From: Prolixibacteraceae bacterium
GTDB taxonomy: Bacteria > Bacteroidota > Bacteroidia > Bacteroidales > Prolixibacteraceae
Length of the DNA: 64,000 bases
NCBI GenBank assembly: GCA_019459525.1
Contig: JAIBEY010000022.1
Location: forward strand, 16,075-80,074
Direction of reading: 5' to 3'
Shown: piece after piece, positions 54,413 to 63,410 of the stretch
Layout of the letters: the number at the start of each line of letters is the position of its first letter
Numbering within the stretch: position 1 is the first letter of the stretch
Made by a program: the position numbers and the translations under genes
Notes under the pieces: model-generated
The model's input: only the letters and a program-made list of their open reading frames with translations
What the model was told of the DNA's origin: nothing
Databases searched by the model: none

Positions 54413-56014
54413 CTACAAATTTCTTAATTCTTCAAGTCCTTGGTTAATACCTAATTCCAGCTCTATTATCTTTTTTAGAATCTTTTCAGAGGACTCAAAT
54501 TCCTGTGGTTCATAAACAAAGTCTTTGTACAAATTAAAATTTAACTCAAAACCATTGTCTTTAATTTCGTTAAAAGGTATGCTAAAATGAGTTAATTTTC
54601 TGTCTAATTGATTTTCTTTCTGTCTATTCTTCCAATGCTCTATTACTGTAGGTAGTGGAGATTCTTTTAGCCTTTTTCGATTAGCATCTAAAGTGTAACC
54701 GTCTGAATCCATTCCATAAAACCACACCTCTATGTTTTGCGGTTTATCTGAACCGTTTTTCCATTTATGTTTTGTGAATAGTAAGATAGAAGTTTTAACA
54801 CCGGTATAAGGCTGAAAAACTCCACTTGGCATAGAGATTACACCATCCAAATTACAGTCTGTCATTAGAATTTCACGAACATCTTTGTATGCTTTTCCAG
54901 AGTTAAATAAAACTCCTTCCGGAACAATAACAGCAGCTCGACCACCTTCTTCTAACATGTAAACCATCCTTTCAAGAAATAGCAATTCAGACTGCACCGT
55001 TTGTTTTTTGCGCATAGTTTCTTCTTTGTCTTCATAGACAGGGGGATAAATCCGATTTAAATTTTCGCTTACACCTGGACTATCAATTTTGCCTGTAAAT
55101 GGAGGATTTGCCATTATATATTTAAACTGTCCTTGCAAAGCCGGGTTTGCCAACGATTTTTTGTCTTTTAGATCCAAAGTCACGTTTAGTCGGTCGGCTT
55201 CCCATTTCTCATAGGCAGTTGATAAAGAATCTAAATACTCAATATGAGGTTTTGAAATCCCATGCATCATTAAATTCATGACTCCAATGCGTACCATTGT
55301 TCGGTCAATATCAAAACCGTAGAAAGTCTCTTCCTCTAACTTCTTTCTTTGGCTTTTGGTTAGTTTACGTCCGTCGGTTCCTTTCATCAAACCATCATCA
55401 TCTAGTTTAACAGAGTTGGAATACTTAGTGATTAGATACTGGTATGCCCCAACCAAAAATCCCCCCGAACCAGATGCCAAATCCAAAATTTTTCCATCTA
55501 AATCTGGGTCGAGCAAAGCAGACATCATATGAATAATATGCCGAGGAGTTCGGAATTGACCATTTTTACCAGCTTCAGAAGTATGTTTTAAAAGGTGCTC
55601 ATAAACATCCCCCTGAATATCATGAAAGTGTTGATTTTTATTTTTTATTTCATTTTCAATGTCCTCATATATCGAATCTATAAATTCGATGGCATTTCTT
55701 AATAAACTTGGATTATCTATATCAAATGAAGCGTTAGACATAGCCTGAGCAAATGGTTCATTTTCCATACTAAGCTCAGTTTTAATGAACCAAAAAACAT
55801 CTTTAACACTAACTACTAGTTCCTTGTCATTTTTTAGTTTACTGTATTTGCTCCACTTGTATTTATCCTCAACAGAAGGTTTAAAATTTTCAAGCCGTTT
55901 CATGAACAACAAATAGGAAATTTGCTCAATAGCCGATATGGGATTTGAAAACCCAGCTGACCAGAGTCGATCCCATAAGTTTTGTACTTTATTTTGTATT
56001 TCTTTTGATAGCAT
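54413..56014 (-). CDS. hsdM: Type I RM methyltransferase HsdM
   Basis: A 533-aa N6-adenine methyltransferase. The N-terminal HsdM_N domain (WDRLWSAGFSNPISAIEQIS) is followed by VYEHLLKHTSEAGKNGQFRT, the SAM motif ILDLASGSGGFLVGAYQ (about 174-190), GFDIDRTMVRIGVMNLMMHGI and the catalytic MANPPFTGKID (NPPF near residue 300). The remaining motifs (AVIVPEGVLFNS, CNLDGVISMPSGVFQPYTGVK) are complete. With HsdS it forms the methylating M2S unit. It lies three bases downstream of a broken HTH gene. No hsdR is seen on either side within the window. Confidence 0.94.
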   Translation of the reverse strand: MLSKEIQNKVQNLWDRLWSAGFSNPISAIEQISYLLFMKRLENFKPSVEDKYKWSKYSKLKNDKELVVSVKDVFWFIKTELSMENEPFAQAMSNASFDIDNPSLLRNAIEFIDSIYEDIENEIKNKNQHFHDIQGDVYEHLLKHTSEAGKNGQFRTPRHIIHMMSALLDPDLDGKILDLASGSGGFLVGAYQYLITKYSNSVKLDDDGLMKGTDGRKLTKSQRKKLEEETFYGFDIDRTMVRIGVMNLMMHGISKPHIEYLDSLSTAYEKWEADRLNVTLDLKDKKSLANPALQGQFKYIMANPPFTGKIDSPGVSENLNRIYPPVYEDKEETMRKKQTVQSELLFLERMVYMLEEGGRAAVIVPEGVLFNSGKAYKDVREILMTDCNLDGVISMPSGVFQPYTGVKTSILLFTKHKWKNGSDKPQNIEVWFYGMDSDGYTLDANRKRLKESPLPTVIEHWKNRQKENQLDRKLTHFSIPFNEIKDNGFELNFNLYKDFVYEPQEFESSEKILKKIIELELGINQGLEELRNL

Positions 56015-56017
56015 TTT

Positions 56018-56189
56018 CTATTCGTTTTCTAATTTCATTTCCTCCAACATTTCTCCCGGATCAATGTCCATTGCCAAAGTAATCAAACATAATTCAACAG
56101 TTCTGAGTTTGGTGGATTTATTCAAACACAAGTGAGACAAAGATATTTGACTGATACCTGCTCATTTCAGAACCATGCTCTATGCGCAT
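56018..56189 (-). pseudogene. Small XRE-type HTH gene coupled to hsdM, frameshifted
   Basis: The minus strand from the ATG at 56189 codes MRIEHGSEMSR, then shifts frame at the agcaggtat stretch (about 56160) and continues as AGISQISLSHLCLNKSTKLR and then VELCLITLAMDIDPGEMLEE up to TAG at 56018. The second part matches an XRE-type helix-turn-helix with the usual ending (I.L.IDPGE.L). TAG-AAA-ATG puts its stop three bases before hsdM, as control proteins of RM operons do. The break means it is either dead or uses a non-standard start; a sequencing error is possible. No other gene lies in this 190-base gap. Confidence 0.6.
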
Positions 56190-56208
56190 ATTTTTTATTG
56201 AGTAAGTC

Positions 56209-56610
56209 TTACTTCTTTCCCTCCAGCAACTTCTCCAACATGGTAACTTTGTCCTTTTCAGCTGCAAGGAGTCGTTCATAAAGATCTACGATCTTGTCGA
56301 TTGGATTAAATGTATAGTTGTTGGCAATAAAACCATTTCCTTGATTATTGTAAAAGGTATTGATATAACTTGTGGTGGCATCTTCATTCAAATTCTTAAT
56401 CGCATCCAACGGAATGCTCAGAACCTTAGAAACCCTTTCCAATATTTCATCTTCAATTTGTTCCTTTTGTTCCAGTTTCGAAACGGCTTGTTGAGTCATA
56501 TTTAACTCATTGGCAATATGTTCCTGTTTTACACCAAGCATTTCGCGCAGTCTTTTAATGTTACGGCCGTGGTGTACTTTGGGCGATGGGTTTGTTGTGT
56601 TTGTTTCCAT
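56209..56610 (-). CDS. XRE-family transcriptional regulator
   Basis: A 133-aa regulator with an N-terminal HTH_3 domain: HHGRNIKRLREMLGVKQEHI, ANELNMTQQAVSKLEQKEQI and VLSIPLDAIKNLNED (about residues 13-75). The rest has YINTFYNNQGNGFIANNYTF and a C-terminal coiled coil (IVDLYERLLAAEKDKVTMLEKLLEG) that probably dimerises. This architecture is common in Bacteroidota. It is encoded upstream of hsdM in the same direction and may control the defence operon, but a link to the SusCD genes on the other side is equally open. Confidence 0.85.
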   Translation of the reverse strand: METNTTNPSPKVHHGRNIKRLREMLGVKQEHIANELNMTQQAVSKLEQKEQIEDEILERVSKVLSIPLDAIKNLNEDATTSYINTFYNNQGNGFIANNYTFNPIDKIVDLYERLLAAEKDKVTMLEKLLEGKK

Positions 56611-56644
56611 GATAATATTTTGTAAAGTTATTCTACGTCAAACA

Positions 56645-56674
56645 AAAATACGAATTATTTCAGGGTATCAAACC
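56645..56674 (-). promoter_or_regulatory. Bacteroidota-type promoter of the XRE regulator gene
   Basis: On the minus strand TTTG (56671-56674) is followed, after 18 bases, by TATTTTTG (56645-56652), fitting the -33 TTTG / -7 TAnnTTTG consensus of Bacteroidota sigma-ABfr. The start codon at 56610 is about 35 bases downstream. Confidence 0.6.
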
Positions 56675-57122
56675 GAATGGTTGTAAAATACAACCACTTA
56701 TTTGTTCGATACAAGCCGCTGTTGTTAAATACCTGTATTCTTCACTATTACTTCGCTAAAGCATACGGAGAAAGCAATTCTACCCTAACCTTAAGCGCCA
56801 TGTTTTCTTTACGAAGTTATTCTACTTTTTTCATTCATCTCGCTAAAGCCTGCATCGCTTTGCAGGTCAGGTACACCCATTATTTTGAAGCTTTTGATGT
56901 ATTTTCCCTGTGCCACCGTCAAATCCTTTATCAATCCAAGATCAAATCGCCTGAGTGAGCACTCCCTTTTAGACCCATACAGCCTCACCACTTCTACAAA
57001 ATCAGTTTTCGTTAACACATTAGTTCAACATTATGAAACGAGCCTTGATAATCACCTGTCACACAACAGAACGATTATTGGCGAGTTCCATGTGGCAATA
57101 AAAAACAACAAATTATATACAC
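56675..57122. other. Non-coding gap between divergent regions
   Basis: No gene I can support. Short frames in this gap have random-like composition. A repeated word, cttcgctaaagc/ctcgctaaagcc, occurs at 56751 and 56840, perhaps a regulator site. The last ~100 bases before 57123 are the leader of the TlpA-SusC-SusD operon (acaacaaattatatacac before the ATG) but show no clear -7 box. Confidence 0.4.
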
Positions 57123-58406
57123 ATGAAATTCATACATACCCTGGCAGTCACCTTTGTTTGTGCCCTGCCTTGCTACTTATTTGCACAAAACAAAATCGCC
57201 CCTTTAAAAATCGGCGATCCTGTCCCCAATATTTATCTGGAAAATATCATCAACCACCCCGGGGGAACAGCCCACCTTTCCGATTTTAAAGGAAAGCTGC
57301 TCATCCTGGACTTTTGGGCGACCTGGTGCCGTCCGTGTGTTGAAGCCATACCCCGTTTTGAAAAGCTCCAGCGTGAGTTTGGTAACCAACTTCAAATCCT
57401 GATGGTTACCTCGCAACCCCAAAGTACCATAACCCAATTGTTTTCCGACCGGAAAATATCACTACCATCCGTCACCGGCGATCAGAAATTATCCAAACTG
57501 TTTCCCCACAAATATGTCCCACACGAGGTTTGGATACAGGAAGGGAAAGTCGTTGCCATTACCGGTGAAGCGGAAGTTACATCCAACCACATCAACATCC
57601 TGCTAACCGATAAAAAGTCGATCATGGCCGAAAAGAAAAGCAATTTTAATTATGACCTCACCCAACCTCTGCTGTTTAACGGCAACGGCGGAAAAGCCAC
57701 CGATTTGCTGTACCACTCGGTTTTTACCGGCTACCTGGACGGCATTGGTGGCGGAGGAATTTATACTGACAGCTTAAACCGTTTCAAGATCAGAGCCTTA
57801 AATGGTACTGTTTTAGAGCTCTACCGGTTTGCTATGCGGAATACTGCCGACCGGGAATTGGCACAGGCCAACCGGAACATTCTTGAATTCAACCAACAGG
57901 AGATTTTGCCGCCGCCGGATGTGTCGCCCTATTCTGCGGCTGCCCGCGACAAATATTACTGTTACGAACTGATTGTTCCAGTCGCCTTAAAGGATCAGGC
58001 CGGTGAGTTTATGCTGGAAGACCTGAACCGATTTTTCGGTGCCTGCCATCACCTTCGCGGGACGATCGAAAAACGGACTGTAAAATGCTGGGCACTGAGA
58101 AAAACTACAGACTTTAAGAGTTTGGCTTCCCAAAGCGTCACCCCGGAAATCCTTTCAGCTGACCCGAACCTGCTGATTTATCACAAACAGCCTTTTTCCA
58201 AATTTTACCACACCTTAGCCGGTCTCTACCGCCACGAACCTTTCCCGGTCATTGACCAAACCGGTATCACCTCCGAAATCGACATCACCTTCCCTACCGG
58301 GGAGAAGGACATCCGTCAGTTCAGCAACGGGCTTGAAAAGTACGGACTGCGCCTGGAGCAGGATTCCTGCGAGATCGATATGCTTGTTGTCAAACAATTA
58401 CAATGA
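57123..58406 (+). CDS. TlpA-like thiol-disulfide oxidoreductase, periplasmic
   Basis: A 427-aa protein. A signal peptide (MKFIHTLAVTFVCALPCYLFAQ) is followed by a thioredoxin-fold TlpA/ResA domain with the active site DFWATWCRPCVEAIP (C69, C72), and the usual FEKLQREFGNQLQILMVTSQ. The second half (about residues 170-427, QPLLFNGNGGKATDLLYHSV to LVVKQLQ) is a Bacteroidota-specific extension I cannot assign. It starts a co-directional operon with SusC (26 bases apart) and SusD (5 bases from SusC). I infer that it handles disulfides of proteins or peptides tied to this uptake system. Confidence 0.87.
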   Translation: MKFIHTLAVTFVCALPCYLFAQNKIAPLKIGDPVPNIYLENIINHPGGTAHLSDFKGKLLILDFWATWCRPCVEAIPRFEKLQREFGNQLQILMVTSQPQSTITQLFSDRKISLPSVTGDQKLSKLFPHKYVPHEVWIQEGKVVAITGEAEVTSNHINILLTDKKSIMAEKKSNFNYDLTQPLLFNGNGGKATDLLYHSVFTGYLDGIGGGGIYTDSLNRFKIRALNGTVLELYRFAMRNTADRELAQANRNILEFNQQEILPPPDVSPYSAAARDKYYCYELIVPVALKDQAGEFMLEDLNRFFGACHHLRGTIEKRTVKCWALRKTTDFKSLASQSVTPEILSADPNLLIYHKQPFSKFYHTLAGLYRHEPFPVIDQTGITSEIDITFPTGEKDIRQFSNGLEKYGLRLEQDSCEIDMLVVKQLQ

Positions 58407-58431
58407 ACAACTTCAAAACCAGACTTTAGCT

Positions 58432-61400
58432 ATGCAAAATAAATTACGGCATTTTCAACACTTTCCATATTTTCGACACCTCCTATTTCTTTGCCTGATC
58501 CTTGGAATATCCCATCACTCATTTGCACAACAAAAAGAAGTCAGGGGCACGGTGTATCAAACCGATGGGAAAGCCCTCCCCGGTGTTTACATCACAACCA
58601 CTGACTTAAAAGTTTCGGCGGTGTCTGATAGTCTCGGGCATTTTCGTATGGCCCTACCTGCAGGGGAATTATCACTCCAGATTTCCCACATCGGGTATTT
58701 CCGGCAAATGGTTTCCGTCCCGGCTGATGCAAGCCCGCTGAAGATTTACCTCGAACAGGAAGTGGTCTCCCTCGGCGAGATTATGGTGTCAACCGGCTAC
58801 CAGACCTTGTCCAGGGATAAAACCCTGGGCTCTTATACACTTATCGACAATAAGCTGGTAAACAGGGTTGTAAGTACGGATGTAATCAGCCGCCTGGAGA
58901 ATATTGCCCCCAGCCTGCTGTTCGACCGGCGTTTTAACGGTTCCCCGTCCATCAGTATCCGGGGACAAAGTACCATCCAGTCCGGGGAAAGCCCGCTGAT
59001 CATTGTCGATAACTTCCCCTACGAAGGGGACATCAACAACATTAACCCCAACGACATCCAAAGCATCACGGTTTTAAAGGATGCGGCGGCAGCTTCCATC
59101 TGGGGTGTCCGTGCCGGGAACGGGGTGATTGTCATTACCACCAAACAAGGCCGGTTGGAAACACCCATGACCATCCAGTTCAGCAGCAGCATGACTATTG
59201 GCAGGAAGCCGGACTTGTTCTACAACCCGCAGTTCCTGAACGCATCGGATTTCATTGACGTGGAACAAAGCCTGTTTGCCCAGGGTTATTATACCTGGAT
59301 GGAAGATAATTCCTCCCACCCGGCTATGTCACCCGTTGTCCAGTTGTTGATTGCCGAACGTGACGGGAAGATCAGCAGTGAAGATGCCCGGGAACAGCTC
59401 GCCAGCTACCGGGAACAGGATGTCCGCAGGGACTTTTCCAGGTACCTTTACCAGAACAGCATCAACCGGCAATATTCATTTTCCATGAAAGGGGGCGGGT
59501 CGGCAGTCAGCTATTATCTCAGCGGCGGGTTCGACCAAAATGATGACAACCTGGTCAGGAACGGGTTGGACCGGGTAACCGTTAACTCGATGCTGACTTA
59601 TCACCCCGCCAAGTCGGTGGAAATTTCGTCCGGCATCATTTTTTCCAACAGCAAACAAGCGCAAAACAATGGCGGCAGCGGCACTGTCACCAGTGGAGGC
59701 GGGAAAGGGATCTACCCCTACGCCCAACTGGCCGATGAAAACGGCAACCCACTCTCAGTCGTCAGGGATTACAACACTGACTTTATCAGCCAGGCACAGG
59801 CCAGCGGGCTGCCCGACTGGTCATATATTCCTTTGCAGGACATGCGCAGCAATGACTATACGATGAGCACCAATGACCTCCGCATCAACACCTCTGCCCG
59901 TTACCGCTTTGCCTCCTGGCTGGATGTGGAAGGCCGCTACCAGTATGAACATCAAAACAATCATACCCGTCAGCTCCAAAGCCAGCAACTGTATTTCACC
60001 CGTAACCTGATCAACCAATATGCTTATACCGATGACAACGGCATCCTGCAATTTCCAATTCCGCAGGGCGGCATCCTGGACAACAGCTATGCCGAACTGA
60101 ACTCCCACTCCGGGCGGCTACAACTAAATTTCAACAAAAACTGGAACGACCGCCATCAGCTCAATATCCTGGCAGGGACGGAAATCCGTCAGACCCTAAC
60201 CTCCGGGCTCTTCGCCCGGGTGTATGGCTACAGCGATGAGCTGTTAACCACTTCAAGGGTGGACTATACGACCAGCTTCCTGATTAATCCCGACGGCTAC
60301 ACAGCTACCGTACCCGACCGCTCGTCCCTCAGTGAGCTGACCGACCGGAACCGCTCGTATTACGGGAACCTCTCGTATAGTTACAGGGAGCGGTACATGC
60401 TGACCGGCAGCGCCCGTAAAGATGAATCCAACCTGTTCGGGGTGGACGCCAACCACAGGGGTGTACCGCTGTGGTCAACGGGTCTGGGCTGGCAAATCAG
60501 TTCCGAAGAGTTTTATGCCATGAAACAATGGCTCCCTTTACTGAAGATCAGGGCTACCTATGGCTACAGCGGAAACGTAAATAAATCGCTGACCGCTTAT
60601 GCCACCGGGTATTACTTCAACAATACGGTCACCGATCTGTCCTTTGTGCGGATCATGACCCCTCCCAACCCCAACCTCCGGTGGGAAAAGGTCAGGATGG
60701 TCAATCTCGGAATCGACTTTGAAAGTAAAAACCGCCTATTGTCGGGGAGCATCGAATACTATCAGAAAAAAGGGCTTGACCTGATCGGCAAGGCATCCCT
60801 GGACCCAACCATTGGCTATAGTCTTGGCGGCCGGAACGAGTTTATCGGGAACAACTCGGCACTGGACGGGCAAGGGCTGGATGTGCAGTTGAATGTCAAC
60901 AAAACATTCGGAAAGCTAAACTGGACAGCCCAGTTTCTATACAGCAATTCAACCAATAAGATTACCCGCTACGACTACAAGAGCACCACTATTTCCAGCT
61001 ACTTTTTGTCTGTTGCCACGCCTGTTCCGGGAAATCCCCGGTACAGCCTGTACAGCCTCAAATGGGCGGGCCTGGACCCGGCAACCGGAGATCCCCAAAT
61101 TTATATAAACGGGGAAATCACCAAAGACTACGGTTCAATCCTCTCCAAACTGAAACCGGAAGACCTGACCTGCAACGGCTCTGCCCTGCCTACTCATTTT
61201 GGTTCGCTGCGCAACAGTTTTCGCATTAGTGATTTCACCCTGGGATTTAATATCAGCTACAAGTTTGGCTATTTCTTCCGAAGACCGTCACTGAGCTATT
61301 CGGCCCTCTTTAATACCTGGATCGGACACAGGGAGTTCAGCGACCGGTGGATGAACCCAGGCGATGAAAAGTTTACCCAGGTGCCTTCCATGCCTGCTGC

Positions 61401-61674
61401 GGGAACAACCAGCAACCGGGATTTCGTCTATACCTTTGCCGATATCCTGGTGGAAAAAGGGGATCATATCCGGTTTCAGGATGTCAATATCTCCTACGAC
61501 CTGCAACGGTCCAAATACCCGTGGCTCCCCTTTAACAAGGTCTCTGTTTACGGCTATGTCAACAATATCGGGATCATCTGGAGGGCTAACAGGCATGGGC
61601 TGGACCCCGACTATGTCTTCCAGCCTTACCCGGCATCGCAATCTTATTCCTTAGGTATTAACATCACACTTTAA
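58432..61674 (+). CDS. SusC/RagA-family TonB-dependent outer-membrane transporter
   Basis: About 1080 aa. I place the start at the ATG at 58432 (MQNKLRHFQHFPYF), 25 bases after the TlpA stop; the frame opens further upstream inside that gene, which is not credible. A signal peptide ends at HHSFAQ; a CarboxypepD-regulatory-like domain follows (VRGTVYQTDGKALPGVYITT), then the plug: RFNGSPSISIRGQSTIQSGE, SITVLKDAAAASIWGVRAGN and VIVITTKQG. The rest is a beta-barrel ending in SYSLGINITL, with the usual last aromatic-type strand. It moves a substrate (glycan or peptide) captured by the SusD lipoprotein next door across the outer membrane using TonB energy. The substrate is unknown: no glycoside hydrolase or peptidase is present. 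Confidence 0.93.
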   Translation: MQNKLRHFQHFPYFRHLLFLCLILGISHHSFAQQKEVRGTVYQTDGKALPGVYITTTDLKVSAVSDSLGHFRMALPAGELSLQISHIGYFRQMVSVPADASPLKIYLEQEVVSLGEIMVSTGYQTLSRDKTLGSYTLIDNKLVNRVVSTDVISRLENIAPSLLFDRRFNGSPSISIRGQSTIQSGESPLIIVDNFPYEGDINNINPNDIQSITVLKDAAAASIWGVRAGNGVIVITTKQGRLETPMTIQFSSSMTIGRKPDLFYNPQFLNASDFIDVEQSLFAQGYYTWMEDNSSHPAMSPVVQLLIAERDGKISSEDAREQLASYREQDVRRDFSRYLYQNSINRQYSFSMKGGGSAVSYYLSGGFDQNDDNLVRNGLDRVTVNSMLTYHPAKSVEISSGIIFSNSKQAQNNGGSGTVTSGGGKGIYPYAQLADENGNPLSVVRDYNTDFISQAQASGLPDWSYIPLQDMRSNDYTMSTNDLRINTSARYRFASWLDVEGRYQYEHQNNHTRQLQSQQLYFTRNLINQYAYTDDNGILQFPIPQGGILDNSYAELNSHSGRLQLNFNKNWNDRHQLNILAGTEIRQTLTSGLFARVYGYSDELLTTSRVDYTTSFLINPDGYTATVPDRSSLSELTDRNRSYYGNLSYSYRERYMLTGSARKDESNLFGVDANHRGVPLWSTGLGWQISSEEFYAMKQWLPLLKIRATYGYSGNVNKSLTAYATGYYFNNTVTDLSFVRIMTPPNPNLRWEKVRMVNLGIDFESKNRLLSGSIEYYQKKGLDLIGKASLDPTIGYSLGGRNEFIGNNSALDGQGLDVQLNVNKTFGKLNWTAQFLYSNSTNKITRYDYKSTTISSYFLSVATPVPGNPRYSLYSLKWAGLDPATGDPQIYINGEITKDYGSILSKLKPEDLTCNGSALPTHFGSLRNSFRISDFTLGFNISYKFGYFFRRPSLSYSALFNTWIGHREFSDRWMNPGDEKFTQVPSMPAAGTTSNRDFVYTFADILVEKGDHIRFQDVNISYDLQRSKYPWLPFNKVSVYGYVNNIGIIWRANRHGLDPDYVFQPYPASQSYSLGINITL

Positions 61675-61679
61675 AAACT

Positions 61680-63035
61680 ATGAAACGTTTTCGACCATTT
61701 ATACTACTGCTTCTGCCGTTCACGATTGCCTGCTCCGAAAGCTTCCTGGATATCAAACCGGATAAAAAACTGGTGGTCCCTTCGACCCTGAACGATCTGC
61801 AGGGTTTGCTCGATTATTTTGATGTCCACAATTCGAACATGCCCGGCATGGGGGAACTATCATCCGATGATTATTACATTTTATACGACCGCTGGAACAC
61901 CCTGTCTCCTCCGTACCTGAAAAACGGGTACGTCTGGGCCAAAGAAATCTGGGAGGGTTCCTCCTCGATTGACTGGAATTACCGTTACCAGCAAATCTTC
62001 TATGCCAATTATGTACTGGAAGGCCTGGAAAAATTAAACAGGGCTGACAACCAGCCGGATTACGACCGGCTGAAAGGAACGGCGCTGTTCCACCGGGCAC
62101 ACGCCCTCTATCAGCTGACCCAGGAGTTTTGCGCCCCTTATAACCAATCGGAGTCCGGCAACGCCTACGGGCTTCCATTGCGCTTAACTTCCGACTTAAA
62201 CGTTCATACTGACCGGGCAACGGTGAAAGAAACTTATGAGCGGATAGTTGCTGACCTTTTGGATGCCATTAATTACCTTCCGGAAAATGACCCGTACAAA
62301 ACCCGGCCGGTTAAAGCAGCAGCCAATACGCTGTTGTCCAGAACTTATCTGATCATGCAGGAGTACGAAAAGGCTCTGCTCTATGCTGAAGCAGTTCTTG
62401 GTGCAGGTTACAAATTAATCGATTTCAACAGCCTGAAGGCCTCTGCAGCTTATCCCATGGAACGGTTTAACAGCGAAGTCATTTTTCACAGCCAGATGAC
62501 CCAATTTACTCCTCTGTCCAGTTCCCGCCTGATCATGGACACCACCCTGTACCGCTCTTACGCCAATGACGATATCCGCAAAGCGGCCTGGTTTAAACCG
62601 GCAAGCGGCGGTTATACCTTTAAAGGCAGTTACTGCGGGTCACAGCAAACATTCAACGGTATAGCCGTTGACGAATGTTACCTGACCAAAGCGGAATGCC
62701 TGGCCAGAAACGGCTCCATCGAAGAAGCCATCAACACCCTGAACAAACTGCTGGTTACCCGATACAAAACCGGGAGTTATACCCCGGTCAGTGTCACCAG
62801 CCAGCAACAGGCCCTGACTATGATCCTGAAGGAACGCCGCAAGGAACTTTTATTCCGGGGCATTCGCTGGAGTGATCTGAGAAGGCTTAACCTGGATGCC
62901 TCCACAGCGACCACGATTTACCGAAACCTGAACGGAACCCGTTACAAGCTGGAGCCGAACAGCCCAAACTATACATTACCTGTTGCCGACGATGTGATCC
63001 AACTCTCCAAGATCCCCCAAAACATTCGGGAATAG
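61680..63035 (+). CDS. SusD/RagB-family nutrient-binding lipoprotein
   Basis: A 451-aa surface lipoprotein with lipobox TIAC (Cys18 after MKRFRPFILLLLPFTIA). SusD hallmarks: SFLDIKPDKKLVVPSTLNDL near the start, RAHALYQLTQEFCAPYNQSE (the TPR helix with YFxL-like spacing), EEAINTLNKLLVTRYKTGSY, and the C-terminal ERRKELLFRGIRWSDLRRLN. It starts five bases after SusC, so the two form the standard pair. It captures the substrate for SusC. Confidence 0.92.
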   Translation: MKRFRPFILLLLPFTIACSESFLDIKPDKKLVVPSTLNDLQGLLDYFDVHNSNMPGMGELSSDDYYILYDRWNTLSPPYLKNGYVWAKEIWEGSSSIDWNYRYQQIFYANYVLEGLEKLNRADNQPDYDRLKGTALFHRAHALYQLTQEFCAPYNQSESGNAYGLPLRLTSDLNVHTDRATVKETYERIVADLLDAINYLPENDPYKTRPVKAAANTLLSRTYLIMQEYEKALLYAEAVLGAGYKLIDFNSLKASAAYPMERFNSEVIFHSQMTQFTPLSSSRLIMDTTLYRSYANDDIRKAAWFKPASGGYTFKGSYCGSQQTFNGIAVDECYLTKAECLARNGSIEEAINTLNKLLVTRYKTGSYTPVSVTSQQQALTMILKERRKELLFRGIRWSDLRRLNLDASTATTIYRNLNGTRYKLEPNSPNYTLPVADDVIQLSKIPQNIRE

Positions 63036-63045
63036 CGTAATGGAA

Positions 63046-63072
63046 AACCCCGGGAAGAATCTTCCCGGGGTT
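63046..63072 (+). terminator. Strong intrinsic terminator of the TlpA-SusC-SusD operon
   Basis: aaccccgggaaga-a-tcttcccggggtt is a 13-bp perfect stem ten bases past the SusD stop. The arms are symmetric, so it can also act on the convergent gene at 63111-63410. Confidence 0.8.
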
Positions 63073-63110
63073 AAACTTACCGACAAACAGTCCCCAAAGG
63101 ACATCCTTTG

Positions 63111-63410
63111 CTACGGATTTTTGGAACGGAAGTCAATGGGATTATCAACCTCAGAAGCTTTTACAGTTCTCACTCCGTTGACAATTTCCGTTTGACTTTC
63201 TGAATACTGCCGGGCACAATCCGGTTCGATCAGCTGATCAGAGCACAGGCTTGCCGGATCTGAAACCTGGGTCGTGGTGACACTGGTGCCGGATTCATCC
63301 ATCAAAAACCAATAGGTTGATGGTTCGGTGTGGCTCTGGCTGGCAATAACAAAAGCGCTGGCTGTCACAACAAGAATGGCAGCAACAACCAAAAATGCAT
63401 ACTTTTTCAT
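63111..63410 (-). CDS. Small secreted protein, DUF6520-like
   Basis: A 99-aa protein from the ATG at 63410 (MKKYAFLVVAAILVVTASAFVI); a longer frame upstream is not credible. After the signal segment comes a short mature part with YWFLMDESG near its start and two cysteines in SLCSDQLIEPDC, ending in a polar tail. This profile (signal with SAF, YW, paired C) fits the DUF6520 family of small Bacteroidota secreted proteins, often found near SusC/SusD and TlpA-like genes. Function unknown. It is convergent with SusD across a shared terminator. Confidence 0.65.
   Translation of the reverse strand: MKKYAFLVVAAILVVTASAFVIASQSHTEPSTYWFLMDESGTSVTTTQVSDPASLCSDQLIEPDCARQYSESQTEIVNGVRTVKASEVDNPIDFRSKNP

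Noticed and set aside
58252..58431. Extended N-terminus for SusC (60 more residues)
   Set aside because: This stretch lies inside the TlpA-like gene; the signal peptide starts at 58432.
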